Shown piece after piece: positions 33,594-42,908 of a stretch of DNA of 64,000 bases. The stretch spans positions 2,728,001 to 2,792,000 of the forward strand of contig NZ_CP032549.1 in NCBI RefSeq assembly GCF_012221945.1. The letters are read 5' to 3'. Origin of the DNA: Glutamicibacter mishrai. Its GTDB lineage: Bacteria > Actinomycetota > Actinomycetes > Actinomycetales > Micrococcaceae. The notes under the pieces are model-generated. The model was not told where the DNA came from, did not search any database, and saw only the letters and a list, made by a program, of their open reading frames with translations. Numbering within the stretch: position 1 is the first letter of the stretch; the number at the start of each line of letters is the position of its first letter. Both the position numbers and the translations under genes were made by a program.

Positions 33594-35225
33594 ATGCGAT
33601 ACTCGCACGCATCTAAGGCTGTCGTTCTATCAGCAGCCTTGGCACTGACCCTGTCGGCTTGTGGCGGCGGTTCAACTGATTCCGCAGGCGGCGAAGGAGA
33701 CGGCTCGTACGTCGTCACCGCAAACACCACCGAACCACAAAACGGCCTACTGCCGGCTAACACCAACGAAGTTGGTGGCGGTCGCGTCATGGACCTGCTC
33801 TTCACGGGCCTGGTCAGCTATGACGCAAAGGGCAAGCCGGTCAATGAACTCGCAGAGTCCATTGAGACCAAGGATTCCCAGAACTACACCATCAAGATCA
33901 AGTCTGGCCAGACCTTCTCTGATGGTTCCCCTGTAACTGCTGCTTCGTTCGTGGATGCTTGGAACTTCGGTGCCGCAGCCAAGAACGCCCAGCTGAATTC
34001 CTACTTCTTCGAGTCCATCGAGGGCTACGACAAGGTAAGCGCTGAAAAGTCCAAGGAAGACAAGATGTCGGGCTTGAAGGTTGTCGATGACACCACCTTC
34101 ACCGTCAAACTGTCCCAGCCTGAATCCGATTTCCCGCTGCGCCTTGGCTACACCGCCTTCATGCCGCTTCCAGAAGCTGCATTCAAGGATCCTAAGGCCT
34201 TCGGCGAAAAGCCAGTCGGCAACGGCCCATACAAGCTGTCCGAGTGGAACCACGACGTCAACCTGAAGATGGACGTCAACGAGAACTACGACGGTCCGCG
34301 CAAGGCTGCCAACGGTGGTATCGACTTCAAGGTCTACCAGTCCACCGACTCGGCATACCAGGATCTGGTCTCCGGCAACCTGGACGTGCTGGACCAGATT
34401 CCACCAAGCCAGCTGGCCTCGTACCAGTCTGACTTGGGCGACCGTTCGGTCAACTCGCCATACGCTGGCAACGCGACCATCACCATTCCTGGCTACCTGG
34501 ATCACTTCAAGCCGGACGAAGAGGGCAACCTCCGTCGTGCAGCGATCTCGCGTGCTATCGACCGTCAGCTGATCATCGACAAGGTGTACCAGGGCGGCAA
34601 GGCTATCGCCAAGGACTTCACCGCTCCTGTGCTCGAAGGCTACGACGACAAGCTGCCTGGCAGCGAAGTCCTGACCTTCGACGATGCTGAAGCCAAGAAG
34701 CTCTGGGCTGAGGCTGACAAGATCAACAAGTGGGACGCGGATAAGGAATTCTCCGTCGGCTACAACGTTGATGGCGCCGGCAACAAGGAATTCGTTGAGG
34801 CAATTGTCAACCAGCTGAAGAACAACCTCGGCATCAAGGCAACTGCCCAGTCCTTCGCTTCCTTCAAGGAAATGCGCGAGAAGGTCACCGCCTACACCAT
34901 GACCGGTAGCTTCCGCACCGGCTGGCAGGCAGACTACCCATCGCTGTACAACTTCCTGGGCCCACTATTCGGCACCGGTGCAGGTTCGAACGATGGCAAG
35001 TACTCGAGCAAGGAATTTGACGAGTCGCTCGCCAAGGGCCTGGCTGCAACCGACCCAGCTGAAGGCGCAAAGATCTTCAACGAGTCCCAGGAGATCCTGT
35101 TCAAGGATCTTCCTGCAATCCCGCTGTGGTACCAAGCAGTCCAGGGTGGCTGGAGCGAGAACGTCGCCAACGTTGAGTTCGGTTGGAACGGTGTTCCGAT
35201 GTACAACGAAATCACTGGTAAGTAA
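33594..35225 (+). CDS. Peptide-binding lipoprotein of ABC transporter 1 (SBP_bac_5)
   Basis: Surface-anchored solute receptor, 543 residues. Signal peptide and lipobox LSAC put the acylated Cys at residue 23; a GGGS linker follows. The mature part has the family-5 pattern: AESIETKDSQNYTIKIKSGQTFSDGSPVTAASFVDAW, then FGEKPVGNGPYKLSEW and RRAAISRAIDRQLI. GAGGAG 9 bases before the ATG at 33594 sets the start; six earlier codons are dropped. First gene of an operon lipoprotein-permease-permease-double ATPase; the hairpin after it probably lets the receptor be made in excess. Ligand: oligopeptides by family, unproven. Confidence 0.92.
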   Translation: MRYSHASKAVVLSAALALTLSACGGGSTDSAGGEGDGSYVVTANTTEPQNGLLPANTNEVGGGRVMDLLFTGLVSYDAKGKPVNELAESIETKDSQNYTIKIKSGQTFSDGSPVTAASFVDAWNFGAAAKNAQLNSYFFESIEGYDKVSAEKSKEDKMSGLKVVDDTTFTVKLSQPESDFPLRLGYTAFMPLPEAAFKDPKAFGEKPVGNGPYKLSEWNHDVNLKMDVNENYDGPRKAANGGIDFKVYQSTDSAYQDLVSGNLDVLDQIPPSQLASYQSDLGDRSVNSPYAGNATITIPGYLDHFKPDEEGNLRRAAISRAIDRQLIIDKVYQGGKAIAKDFTAPVLEGYDDKLPGSEVLTFDDAEAKKLWAEADKINKWDADKEFSVGYNVDGAGNKEFVEAIVNQLKNNLGIKATAQSFASFKEMREKVTAYTMTGSFRTGWQADYPSLYNFLGPLFGTGAGSNDGKYSSKEFDESLAKGLAATDPAEGAKIFNESQEILFKDLPAIPLWYQAVQGGWSENVANVEFGWNGVPMYNEITGK

Positions 35226-35270
35226 GTAATTTCAGCGTTCGGGCTGGTCAAGTCCGGAATTAGCTGAAAA

Positions 35271-35325
35271 GCATGTCAAGGGAGACCCGAGGTATAAAGG
35301 GTCTCCCTTTGGCATGTTTGTTCTG
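35271..35325 (+). terminator. Partial terminator/attenuator between lipoprotein 1 and its permeases
   Basis: Stem GCATG..CAAGGGAGACCC / GGGTCTCCCTT.GGCATG with small bulges, followed by TTTGTT. Such read-through terminators set high receptor-to-permease ratios. Confidence 0.6.
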
Positions 35326-35415
35326 CCTCCCAAAAATACACGTCGAAATACTTCTCGACGGAAAGAGGGAAATAATGGCCAAGTGCCGTCCTGCATCTCG
35401 AAGTGAGGTGCACGC

Positions 35416-36342
35416 ATGCTAAGTTTCATGCTCAAGCGAATTGCCCAGCTGATCCCGGTCTTCATCGGTGCGACACTGCTGGTGTACTTCTTGGTCTTTG
35501 CAACACCAGGGGACCCGATCGCCGCGCTCTCCGGTGGCAAGCCAATGTCCGACGCGACTCGTGCTGCTCTCGAAGCCCAATATAACTTGGACAAGCCATT
35601 CTGGGTTCAGTACGGTCTGTACCTCAAGAACCTGGTGACCTTCGACCTCGGAACCTCATTCTCCGGACAGGAAGTCAGCGCGCTTCTGGGTCGTGCCTTC
35701 CCAGTGACCGCTCGCCTTGCGATCCTCGCCCTCCTGATTGAAGGCGTTTTCGGCATCATCTTCGGTGTCATCGCTGGTATGCGCAAGGGCAAGTGGTTCG
35801 ACTCGACCATTCTTGTAGCTTCGCTGATCGTGATCGCTGTTCCCACCTTCGTTCTCGGCTTCGTGCTGCAGTTCGTTGTGGGTGTGAAACTTGACTGGGT
35901 TAAGCCCACGGTCTCGGGTTCTGCGACCTGGGGAGAACTGATTCTTCCTGCGCTGGTCCTTGGCTTGGTCTCTCTGGCTTACGTCGTGCGATTGACCCGA
36001 ACTTCGGTGATAGAGAACAAGACCGCCGATTTCGTGCGTACCGCCACTGCCAAGGGCTTGAGCCGCAATCGTGTTGTCACGGTGCATATCCTTCGCAACT
36101 CGCTGATCCCGGTCGTGACCTTCCTCGGTGCGGACCTTGGTTCCCTGATGGGTGGCGCGATTGTCACCGAAGGTATCTTCAACGTCCCAGGCGTTGGACA
36201 CTTGCTGTATCAGGCAATTCAAAAGGGTGAAACTCCGACTGTTGTCGCCGTTGTTGGCGTCTTGGTGATCGTCTTTGTTGTCGCCAACTTGATCGTGGAT
36301 TTGCTGTACGCACTGCTTGACCCAAGGATTCGTTATGCCTGA
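35416..36342 (+). CDS. Peptide ABC transporter 1 permease (OppB/DppB type)
   Basis: 308-residue inner-membrane permease with six helices. The N-terminus MLSFMLKRIAQLIPVFIGATLLVYFLV and the TPGDPI block are typical of OppB. The ATPase-contact EAA-like loop reads RTSVIENKTADFVRTATAKGLSRNRVVTVHILRNSLIPVVTF, followed by GAIVTEGIFNVPGVGHLL. GAGGTG lies 7 bases before the ATG. Its stop overlaps the next permease start by 8 bases. Confidence 0.93.
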   Translation: MLSFMLKRIAQLIPVFIGATLLVYFLVFATPGDPIAALSGGKPMSDATRAALEAQYNLDKPFWVQYGLYLKNLVTFDLGTSFSGQEVSALLGRAFPVTARLAILALLIEGVFGIIFGVIAGMRKGKWFDSTILVASLIVIAVPTFVLGFVLQFVVGVKLDWVKPTVSGSATWGELILPALVLGLVSLAYVVRLTRTSVIENKTADFVRTATAKGLSRNRVVTVHILRNSLIPVVTFLGADLGSLMGGAIVTEGIFNVPGVGHLLYQAIQKGETPTVVAVVGVLVIVFVVANLIVDLLYALLDPRIRYA

Positions 36343-37348
36343 GAACCAGAATTTTAATCCGGAAGACGGCCTGCCAATCAATAAGGTTCGCGCGGGCAAA
36401 GTCTCCAAGTACAAGATCGAGCACTATGTAGCTCCCTTGGACGAGACGCCGCTGCAGGCAGTCGACTCCATCAAGGAAACCGGCAAGCCGCTGTCCATGT
36501 GGGCTGAGGCTTGGCGCTCCCTGCGAAAGCAGCCGCTGTTCATCATCTCGGCCATTCTGATTCTTGCGATCATCGTGGTTGCGGCATTCCCGCAGCTGTT
36601 CAGCTCGCAGGATCCAACTTATTGCGCGCTTGAGAACTCCAACGAGCCGGGCCGAGCCGGTCATATCATGGGCTTCAACCTCCAAGGCTGCGATATCTAT
36701 TCACGCGTCATTTACGGCACGCGAGCGTCGCTCTTGGTAGGTATCTTCACCACCTTGATCGTCGTGATCGTCGGCGGTGCACTGGGTGCGCTGGCAGGCT
36801 TCTATGGCGGCTGGCTTGATGCCGTTCTGGCACGCCTGGGCGATATCTTCTTCGCTCTGCCACTGATCCTCGGTGCCATCATCGTCATGCAGCTGCCTGC
36901 TTTCCGAGATCATCGAAGCGTCTGGACGGTAATTGTCACGCTGGCCATCTTCGGCTGGCCGCAGCTGGCACGTATTACCCGTGGCGCCGTGATCGAAGCT
37001 CGCAACGCCGACTACGTGAAGGCTTCACGCGCGTTGGGCCTGTCCAAGTTCAATTCTCTGGTCAAGCACGTCATTCCTAACTCGCTGGCTCCGATCATCG
37101 TTGTGGCCACCGTGAACCTGGGTGTTTACATCGTTGCCGAGGCAACGCTGTCCTTCCTGGGTGTCGGACTGCCCGGCGAGGTCATGAGCTGGGGCAACGA
37201 TATTTCCTCGGCACAGACCCAGCTGCGCACCAACCCGATGATGCTGATGTGGCCTGCGCTGTTCCTTTCGGTAACGGTTTTGAGCTTCATCATGCTCGGC
37301 GATGCAGTGCGTGACGCGCTGGATCCCAAGGCCCGGAAGGGAGCCTAG
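36335..37348 (+). CDS. Peptide ABC transporter 1 permease (OppC/DppC type)
   Basis: 337-residue permease with a 70-residue cytoplasmic N-terminus, six helices and the OppC extracytoplasmic loop (GFNLQGCDIYSRVIYGTRASLLVG). The ATPase-contact loop is GAVIEARNADYVKASRALGLSKFNSLVKHVIPNSLAPII. The frame opens at 36317, but AAGGA 6 bases before the ATG at 36335 and the coupled overlap with oppB decide the start. Pairs with the OppB-type protein. Confidence 0.93.
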   Translation: MPENQNFNPEDGLPINKVRAGKVSKYKIEHYVAPLDETPLQAVDSIKETGKPLSMWAEAWRSLRKQPLFIISAILILAIIVVAAFPQLFSSQDPTYCALENSNEPGRAGHIMGFNLQGCDIYSRVIYGTRASLLVGIFTTLIVVIVGGALGALAGFYGGWLDAVLARLGDIFFALPLILGAIIVMQLPAFRDHRSVWTVIVTLAIFGWPQLARITRGAVIEARNADYVKASRALGLSKFNSLVKHVIPNSLAPIIVVATVNLGVYIVAEATLSFLGVGLPGEVMSWGNDISSAQTQLRTNPMMLMWPALFLSVTVLSFIMLGDAVRDALDPKARKGA

Positions 37349-37351
37349 ACG

Positions 37352-38995
37352 ATGACTGACACTGCAACACCAAAGCCGTTGCTGGAAATCAAGGACTTGG
37401 CGATTACCTTCTCCACTCCTGATGGACCAGTACACGCTGTGCGGGATGCAAACTTCACCGTGATGCCAGGGGAGACCGTGGCGATCGTGGGCGAATCCGG
37501 TTCCGGAAAGTCGACGTCGGCGCTGGCGGCCATCGGCCTGCTGGCCGGCAACGGCTCGGTATCCTCGGGCCAGATCCTTTTTGACGGCGAAGACATTTCC
37601 CACGCCAGCGAAAAGCGATTCGTCGAGCTGCGCGGCAATCACATCGGCATGGTTCCCCAGGACCCGATGTCCAACTTGAACCCGGTGTGGAAGATCGGCT
37701 TCCAGGTCAAGGAAACGCTCAAGGCCAACGGCCTTGCAGGGGATAACCCCAAGCAGCGCGTTGCCCAGATCCTGGCTGATGCCGGTTTGCCCAACCCCGA
37801 GGTTCGCGCCGGCCAGTACCCGCACGAGTTCTCCGGTGGCATGCGCCAGCGTGCCCTGATCGCTATCGGCCTGGCTTGCCGCCCGCGTCTGCTGATTGCT
37901 GACGAACCGACCAGCGCCCTGGACGTGACTGTCCAGCAGCAGATCCTGGATCACCTGGATACGATGACCAGCGAACTGGGCACCGCAGTCTTGCTGATCA
38001 CCCACGACCTTGGTCTGGCTGCCGAGCGCGCAGAAAAAGTTGTCGTGATGTACAAGGGCCGCGTTGTTGAATACGGCCCGGCCTTGGACATCCTGCGCAA
38101 CCCGCAGCACCCGTACACCAAGCGGCTGATCAGCTCGGCTCCATCCCTGTCGGCACAGCGTGGCGACAAGCATGAGGCTATCGTTGACGAGATCGTTCCG
38201 GGCAAGGCGGAGCCGCTGCTGAAGGTCAGCAACCTGACCAAGGTCTACGACATCCGCAAGGGCTTCGGCAAGAAGGAGAAGTTCACCGCGGTGGACAACG
38301 TATCCTTCGAAATCCCGAAGGGCACTACGACCGCAGTGGTGGGCGAATCCGGTTCCGGAAAGTCCACTATCGCGCAGATGGTGCTGAATCTGTTGGACAA
38401 GACCGAAGGCGAGATCGTCTTCGATGGAGAGCAGATCGGCAACTTGAGCGAAAAGAAGCTGTTCAAGTACCGCCGCCGCGTCCAGCCGATCTTCCAGGAT
38501 CCTTACGGCTCCCTGGACCCGATGTATTCGATTTATCGAACCATCGAGGAACCTCTGCGCATCCACGGGATCGGCAACAACGCTTCGCGCCAGAAGAAGG
38601 TCAAGGAACTGCTGGAACAGGTGTCGATGCCGGCATCGACCATGCACCGATTCCCGAACGAGCTCTCGGGTGGCCAGCGCCAGCGTATCGCCATTGCGCG
38701 TGCTCTGGCCCTGCAGCCTGAAATGATCGTCTGCGACGAGGCCGTCTCTGCACTGGACGTCCTGGTCCAGGCACAGGTGCTGGAACTGCTCGACGAACTG
38801 CAGCGGGAGATGGGACTGACCTACCTGTTCATCACCCATGACCTCGCTGTGGTGCGCCAGATTGCAGACAACGTCTGCGTGATGGAACACGGCAAGATCG
38901 TTGAGCAGGGGACTGCTGACGAGATCTTCAGCGCTCCTAAGAGTGAATACACCCGCAACCTGCTGGGTGCGATTCCAGGTGCGTCACTGATCTAA
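37352..38995 (+). CDS. Peptide ABC transporter 1 fused double ATPase (OppD-OppF)
   Basis: 547-residue protein that joins both ATPase subunits. Domain 1 (about 8-265): Walker A GESGSGKS at 47-54, signature FSGGMRQR, Walker B LLIADEPTSALD. Domain 2 (about 290-545): second GESGSGKS near 331, LSGGQRQRIAIARAL, and MIVCDEAVSALD, with OppF-type IFQDPYGSLDP. Both sites have intact catalytic Glu (in DEP and DEA), so both look active. Three bases after oppC. A strong terminator follows. Confidence 0.95.
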   Translation: MTDTATPKPLLEIKDLAITFSTPDGPVHAVRDANFTVMPGETVAIVGESGSGKSTSALAAIGLLAGNGSVSSGQILFDGEDISHASEKRFVELRGNHIGMVPQDPMSNLNPVWKIGFQVKETLKANGLAGDNPKQRVAQILADAGLPNPEVRAGQYPHEFSGGMRQRALIAIGLACRPRLLIADEPTSALDVTVQQQILDHLDTMTSELGTAVLLITHDLGLAAERAEKVVVMYKGRVVEYGPALDILRNPQHPYTKRLISSAPSLSAQRGDKHEAIVDEIVPGKAEPLLKVSNLTKVYDIRKGFGKKEKFTAVDNVSFEIPKGTTTAVVGESGSGKSTIAQMVLNLLDKTEGEIVFDGEQIGNLSEKKLFKYRRRVQPIFQDPYGSLDPMYSIYRTIEEPLRIHGIGNNASRQKKVKELLEQVSMPASTMHRFPNELSGGQRQRIAIARALALQPEMIVCDEAVSALDVLVQAQVLELLDELQREMGLTYLFITHDLAVVRQIADNVCVMEHGKIVEQGTADEIFSAPKSEYTRNLLGAIPGASLI

Positions 38996-39013
38996 TCGGT
39001 CGCCGAAAACGCC

Positions 39014-39059
39014 TCAAGGGGACGTCGAAACCAAAGGTTTCGACGTCCCCTTGTTCGTT
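39014..39059 (+). terminator. Terminator of ABC transporter operon 1
   Basis: Perfect 18-bp stem CAAGGGGACGTCGAAACC / GGTTTCGACGTCCCCTTG with an AAA loop, then TTCGTT. Confidence 0.8.
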
Positions 39060-39434
39060 AAAGAAAGCCTCATGCTTCGTCATATTCAACGAATATTTCA
39101 TATTTTTTCAAACTGAAGCAAACGTTGCAAAACCGTTATAAAACCATCCACGAAACATGCTCGTAACGTGGGTGTTCTGATTGAATTTTCCCAATCTGAA
39201 AGAAACCCTTGAAATCTCGCGGATGTGGCGTGGATCGCATGAACTCGCTGGTAACAAGCTCGTTGCAAATCGCTCTCAACAACCGATCGAAGGGGGAGAT
39301 GTGAAACAGATCTTTCTCTATCCAAGCCAGAAAATTCAGGTTAGTGTATTCCTCAATGGATCGGTCATGTGATTTGGTCCACAACGAATCTCACCGATTC
39401 ACAACTCGTATCATCACGATCTCAAGGAGGCGAA
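39060..39434 (+). promoter_or_regulatory. AT-rich promoter/leader region of ABC transporter 2
   Basis: 375 bases without a convincing gene. Contains an inverted repeat ATATTC-AAC-GAATAT (39082-39096) and a CRP/GlxR-like box TGTGA-TTTGGT-CCACA (39368-39383, 9 of 10). A 63-codon plus frame (39181-39372) lacks family features and a good start; it is not called a gene. The GAATAT/ATATTC half-sites recall the palindrome at 33469-33480 upstream of transporter 1. Confidence 0.4.
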
Positions 39435-41234
39435 ATGCGGATTCAGCGCGTTTCGAAAGCAGTAGCTGTAGGCGCTGCCCTGGTATTGGCACTTTCTGCA
39501 TGTGCTCCGGGCGGCGGCGATGCTGCACCAGAGGCAAGCAAGAGCGCCGAGTCAAATGGTGGCGCTGAGGTCACCAACTCCGGCCTGGCCGATCTGGGCG
39601 ATGTCACCACCAAGGACGACACCATCAACGTCACCGTTGGTGCCCCAGAGTTCATCAGCTACAACGGCTTGACTCCACAGACCTACTCGACCTACAACTC
39701 GGCCATCGTGGATCGCATGTTCGCCAGCTTCTACTACATGGGTACCGATGGAACCATCTACCAGAACGAAGATCTGGGATCATACGAGAAGGTCAGCGAT
39801 GATCCTCTGACCATCAAATACACCATTAACGAGAATGCACAGTGGTCCGATGGAACCCCGATCACCGTGGCAGATGCCGTTTTGGCATGGGGCACGCAGA
39901 ACCTGAATCTCAACAATGGTTCCAAGGACAAGCCGCTGTTCAACTCGGTCTCCACCGACCTGGGCGATACCGTGCCTAAGGGACCAGAAGGCGCTGTTGA
40001 CGGCAAGGAATTCACCGTTACCTTCAAGGATCCAGATCCAGACTGGCAGTTGCAGACCTGGATGTCGCACCCAGCGCACGTTGTTGCCAAGAAGGGCGGC
40101 CTGAGCACCGAGGAACTGGTCAAGGCTATCCAGGACGGCGATTCCAAGAAGCTGGAGAAGGCCGCCAAGTTCTGGAACGAAGGCTGGATGACCAAGCCCG
40201 GCACCCTTCCTGACGAAGCTGAAATGCCGGTTTCCGGTCCATACAAGCTGGAATCGTGGAAGGCCGGCGAATCGGTCACCCTGACCGCAAACGACAAGTA
40301 CTACGGCACCCCGGCTGCTACCAAGAAGCTGACCTTCCGCTTCTTGGCTGACACCGGCATGGTCCAGGCATTGCAGAACAAGGACGTTGACGTCATTGCT
40401 CCTCAGCCCACCGTTGACACCCTCGCTCAGCTTGAAGGCTTGGGCAAGTCGGTGAACATCCAGCAGGGTGACACCTTGACCTGGGAGCACCTGGACTTCA
40501 ACTTTGCCAAGGGCAACGAAATGACCAACTTGGAGCTGCGCAAGGCATTCGCCATGTGTGTTCCACGTCAGGAAATCGTCGACAACCTGGTCAAGCCTCT
40601 GAACCCAGAAGCCACCGTGATGAACGCCCGCGAAGTCTTCCCGTTCCAGGACAACTACCAGGAAGTCGTTGACGCATCCTACGACGGCCGTTACGACCAG
40701 GTAGACATCGAAGGCGCCAAGAAGATCCTTGAGGAACAAGACGCTGTAGGCACCAAGATCCGCATCGGCTACTCCGCTCCCAACGAGCGTCGTACCAATG
40801 AAGTTGCTGCCATCAAGTCCTCCTGCGACAAGGCAGGCTTCAAGGTTGAAGACGCTGGCGATGCCAAGTTCTTCGCACCGGGCGGCACCCAGGAACGCGG
40901 CGACTACGAAGTGGCACTGTTCGCTTGGGCAGGTTCGGGCCAGATCACTTCGGGCCAGAACATCTACGCCAGCGGCAAGCCACAGAACTACGGCAAGTAC
41001 TCCAACAAGGCAGTCGACGAAGCATGGACCAAGCTGGCAACCTCGCTTGACCCAGCAGTCCACGCTGAGCAGACCAAGGTCATCGAAAAGCTGTTGTGGG
41101 ATGACCTGTTCGGCATTCCGATCTTCGCACACCCAGGCTTGAGCGCTTCGGGATCCGATGTTCAGAATGTTCGCCACACCGCTACCCAGAGTGGCATCGT
41201 GTGGAACGCCGAGCAGTGGCAGCGAGCTGAGTAA
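39435..41234 (+). CDS. Peptide-binding lipoprotein of ABC transporter 2 (SBP_bac_5)
   Basis: 599-residue lipoprotein receptor. Lipobox LSAC gives the acylated Cys at residue 23, then an APGGG linker. Family-5 features: YEKVSDDPLTIKYTINENAQWSDGTPITVADAVLAW, MPVSGPYKLESWKAGESVTL and LELRKAFAMCVPRQEIVDNL. AAGGAGG 4 bases before the ATG at 39435 sets the start; 22 earlier codons lie in the regulatory region. About 55 residues longer than receptor 1, so its ligand range may differ. First gene of the second Opp-like operon. Confidence 0.92.
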   Translation: MRIQRVSKAVAVGAALVLALSACAPGGGDAAPEASKSAESNGGAEVTNSGLADLGDVTTKDDTINVTVGAPEFISYNGLTPQTYSTYNSAIVDRMFASFYYMGTDGTIYQNEDLGSYEKVSDDPLTIKYTINENAQWSDGTPITVADAVLAWGTQNLNLNNGSKDKPLFNSVSTDLGDTVPKGPEGAVDGKEFTVTFKDPDPDWQLQTWMSHPAHVVAKKGGLSTEELVKAIQDGDSKKLEKAAKFWNEGWMTKPGTLPDEAEMPVSGPYKLESWKAGESVTLTANDKYYGTPAATKKLTFRFLADTGMVQALQNKDVDVIAPQPTVDTLAQLEGLGKSVNIQQGDTLTWEHLDFNFAKGNEMTNLELRKAFAMCVPRQEIVDNLVKPLNPEATVMNAREVFPFQDNYQEVVDASYDGRYDQVDIEGAKKILEEQDAVGTKIRIGYSAPNERRTNEVAAIKSSCDKAGFKVEDAGDAKFFAPGGTQERGDYEVALFAWAGSGQITSGQNIYASGKPQNYGKYSNKAVDEAWTKLATSLDPAVHAEQTKVIEKLLWDDLFGIPIFAHPGLSASGSDVQNVRHTATQSGIVWNAEQWQRAE

Positions 41235-41277
41235 GCCCCGAGGGCAAACTAGCTGCTAAAACCAACTGTGAGCGCCT

Positions 41278-41305
41278 GCGGGGCCCGATCACCATCGGGC
41301 CCCGC
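41278..41305 (+). repeat. GC-rich hairpin between lipoprotein 2 and its permease
   Basis: Perfect 12-bp stem GCGGGGCCCGAT / ATCGGGCCCCGC with loop CACC and no T-run. It is in the same position as the attenuator of transporter 1 and may protect the receptor mRNA. Confidence 0.5.
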
Positions 41306-41373
41306 GGTGTGTCTGCCACCATCACCGGGCGACACCTGCGCTATTAGGTGAGAAGAAAGAGGACATTAGAACC

Positions 41374-42891
41374 GTGTTGAAGTTCATTCTCAAGAGATTA
41401 GGATCGGCCGTCGGCGTGCTGTTTGGCGCCTCGCTGCTGCTCTATATCTTGGTCATCAACTCAGGCGACCCGCTGGGCGATTTACGCGAAAGCAACGCTG
41501 AGAATCGCGAGTATCTGATGCAGCAGCGCATCGAATACATGAATCTGGAACAGCCTTGGTACCTGCGGTACCTGACCTGGCTCGGCGGAGTCGGCAAATG
41601 CTTCGTAGGCTCTTGCGATCTAGGCCGGAACATTAACGGTGTCGAGGTCAGCGGCTTGCTTGCCAACGCCGCTTCTTCGACCCTCCGGCTTGTGCTGCTG
41701 GCCACCATTATCGCGGCCATTCTCGGTATCGCGATAGGTGTGCTGACCGCGGTACGCCAATATTCCGGACTTGACTACCTCGTCACCTTCCTGACCTTCC
41801 TTTTCTTCTCGCTTCCTGTTTTCTGGGCCGCCGTGCTGCTCAAGGAATACATGGCCATCGGTTACAACGACTGGCTTGAAAATCCGCAGATATCGATCGG
41901 CACGAGCATCCTCATCGGTGTGGTTGCCGGCATTGTGCTGCAAATGCTGCTGGCAGGCTCGCTCAAGCGCCGTGGACTCACGTTCATCATTACGGCAGTT
42001 TTTGTTCCGTTGTTGCTGCAGTACAGCCTCTGGCTGAACTTCTACCGCTACCCTCAGATGGGCCCGGCAATCATCGTCGTCCTGACCTTGCTGCTTGCCC
42101 TCTCCGCCACCGCCATGAGCGTTGGCCTCAAGGAGAAGAAGGTCCTGTACCCGGCGCTGATCACCGTGGTGCTGGTGCTGGTCATGTACTACGCAACCTT
42201 CTGGCTGTTGAAAGACGCAAACTCCTGGATCCTGCTTTTCGGCGTCATCTTGGCAGTGGTCATTCCTGGCCTGATCGGCAAATTCATGGGCGGCCGTCTA
42301 TCCCGGATTGCTGCCGGCGTATCGATCCTCGTTGGCGTCGTTGGAGCCGGTCTCACGGTGCTGGATCATATCTTCCGCGCATGGCCTGGATTCCTGGAAC
42401 TGAAGGGCAGGCCCATCGGAACGATTGGTTCCTCCACCGCAAACCTGGGCGGCGGCTTCTGGGATACCTTCCTTGATAACGCAACGCAGCTGCTTCTTCC
42501 AACGATCGTGCTGGCCATCATCTCCCTGGCAAGCTACTCGCGGTACACGCGCTCCTCGATGCTGGAAGTGCAGCAGCAGGACTACATCCGCACGGCACGT
42601 TCCAAGGGCTTGAGCGAACGCACGGTGATCTTCCGCCATGCATTCCGCAACGCGCTGATCCCCATCGCCACCATCGCCGCTTTCGACTTCGCCGGCCTGA
42701 TCGGCGGCGCAGTCGTCACCGAGACAGTGTTCGGCTGGAAGGGCATGGGCGATATGTTCAACACCGGTCTGCATTCCGTGGACCCGGCCCCCGTGATGGC
42801 ATTCTTCCTGGTCACCGGCAGCGCCGCAATCCTGTTCAACCTGCTGGCTGATATCGTCTACGCGCTGCTTGATCCGCGGATCCGGGTCTAG
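41374..42891 (+). CDS. Peptide ABC transporter 2 permease, OppB-type with large membrane insertion
   Basis: 505 residues, against about 310-330 for normal OppB/DppB. The N-terminus (MLKFILKRLGSAVGVLFGASLLLYILV) and C-terminal half (SMLEVQQQDYIRTARSKGLSERTVIFRHAFRNALIPIATI, GAVVTETVFGWKGMG) are standard. Residues about 168-355 are extra and contain some six hydrophobic segments, ending before ATQLLLPTIVLAI. The frame is continuous and codon use uniform, so this is a genuine insertion, not a frameshift. GTG start at 41374 with GAGG about 11 bases upstream. Co-transcribed with the next two genes. Confidence 0.88.
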   Translation: MLKFILKRLGSAVGVLFGASLLLYILVINSGDPLGDLRESNAENREYLMQQRIEYMNLEQPWYLRYLTWLGGVGKCFVGSCDLGRNINGVEVSGLLANAASSTLRLVLLATIIAAILGIAIGVLTAVRQYSGLDYLVTFLTFLFFSLPVFWAAVLLKEYMAIGYNDWLENPQISIGTSILIGVVAGIVLQMLLAGSLKRRGLTFIITAVFVPLLLQYSLWLNFYRYPQMGPAIIVVLTLLLALSATAMSVGLKEKKVLYPALITVVLVLVMYYATFWLLKDANSWILLFGVILAVVIPGLIGKFMGGRLSRIAAGVSILVGVVGAGLTVLDHIFRAWPGFLELKGRPIGTIGSSTANLGGGFWDTFLDNATQLLLPTIVLAIISLASYSRYTRSSMLEVQQQDYIRTARSKGLSERTVIFRHAFRNALIPIATIAAFDFAGLIGGAVVTETVFGWKGMGDMFNTGLHSVDPAPVMAFFLVTGSAAILFNLLADIVYALLDPRIRV

Positions 42892-42908
42892 GGAATTTAG
42901 GACAATCG

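Noticed and set aside
37025..38890. 621-codon open frame opposite oppC/double ATPase 1
   Set aside because: Shadow of well-defined genes; no family motif, no ribosome-binding site.
39181..39372. 63-codon small protein in the transporter 2 leader
   Set aside because: Weak start, no recognisable feature, and it runs into the CRP-like box; kept only as a possibility in the leader entry.
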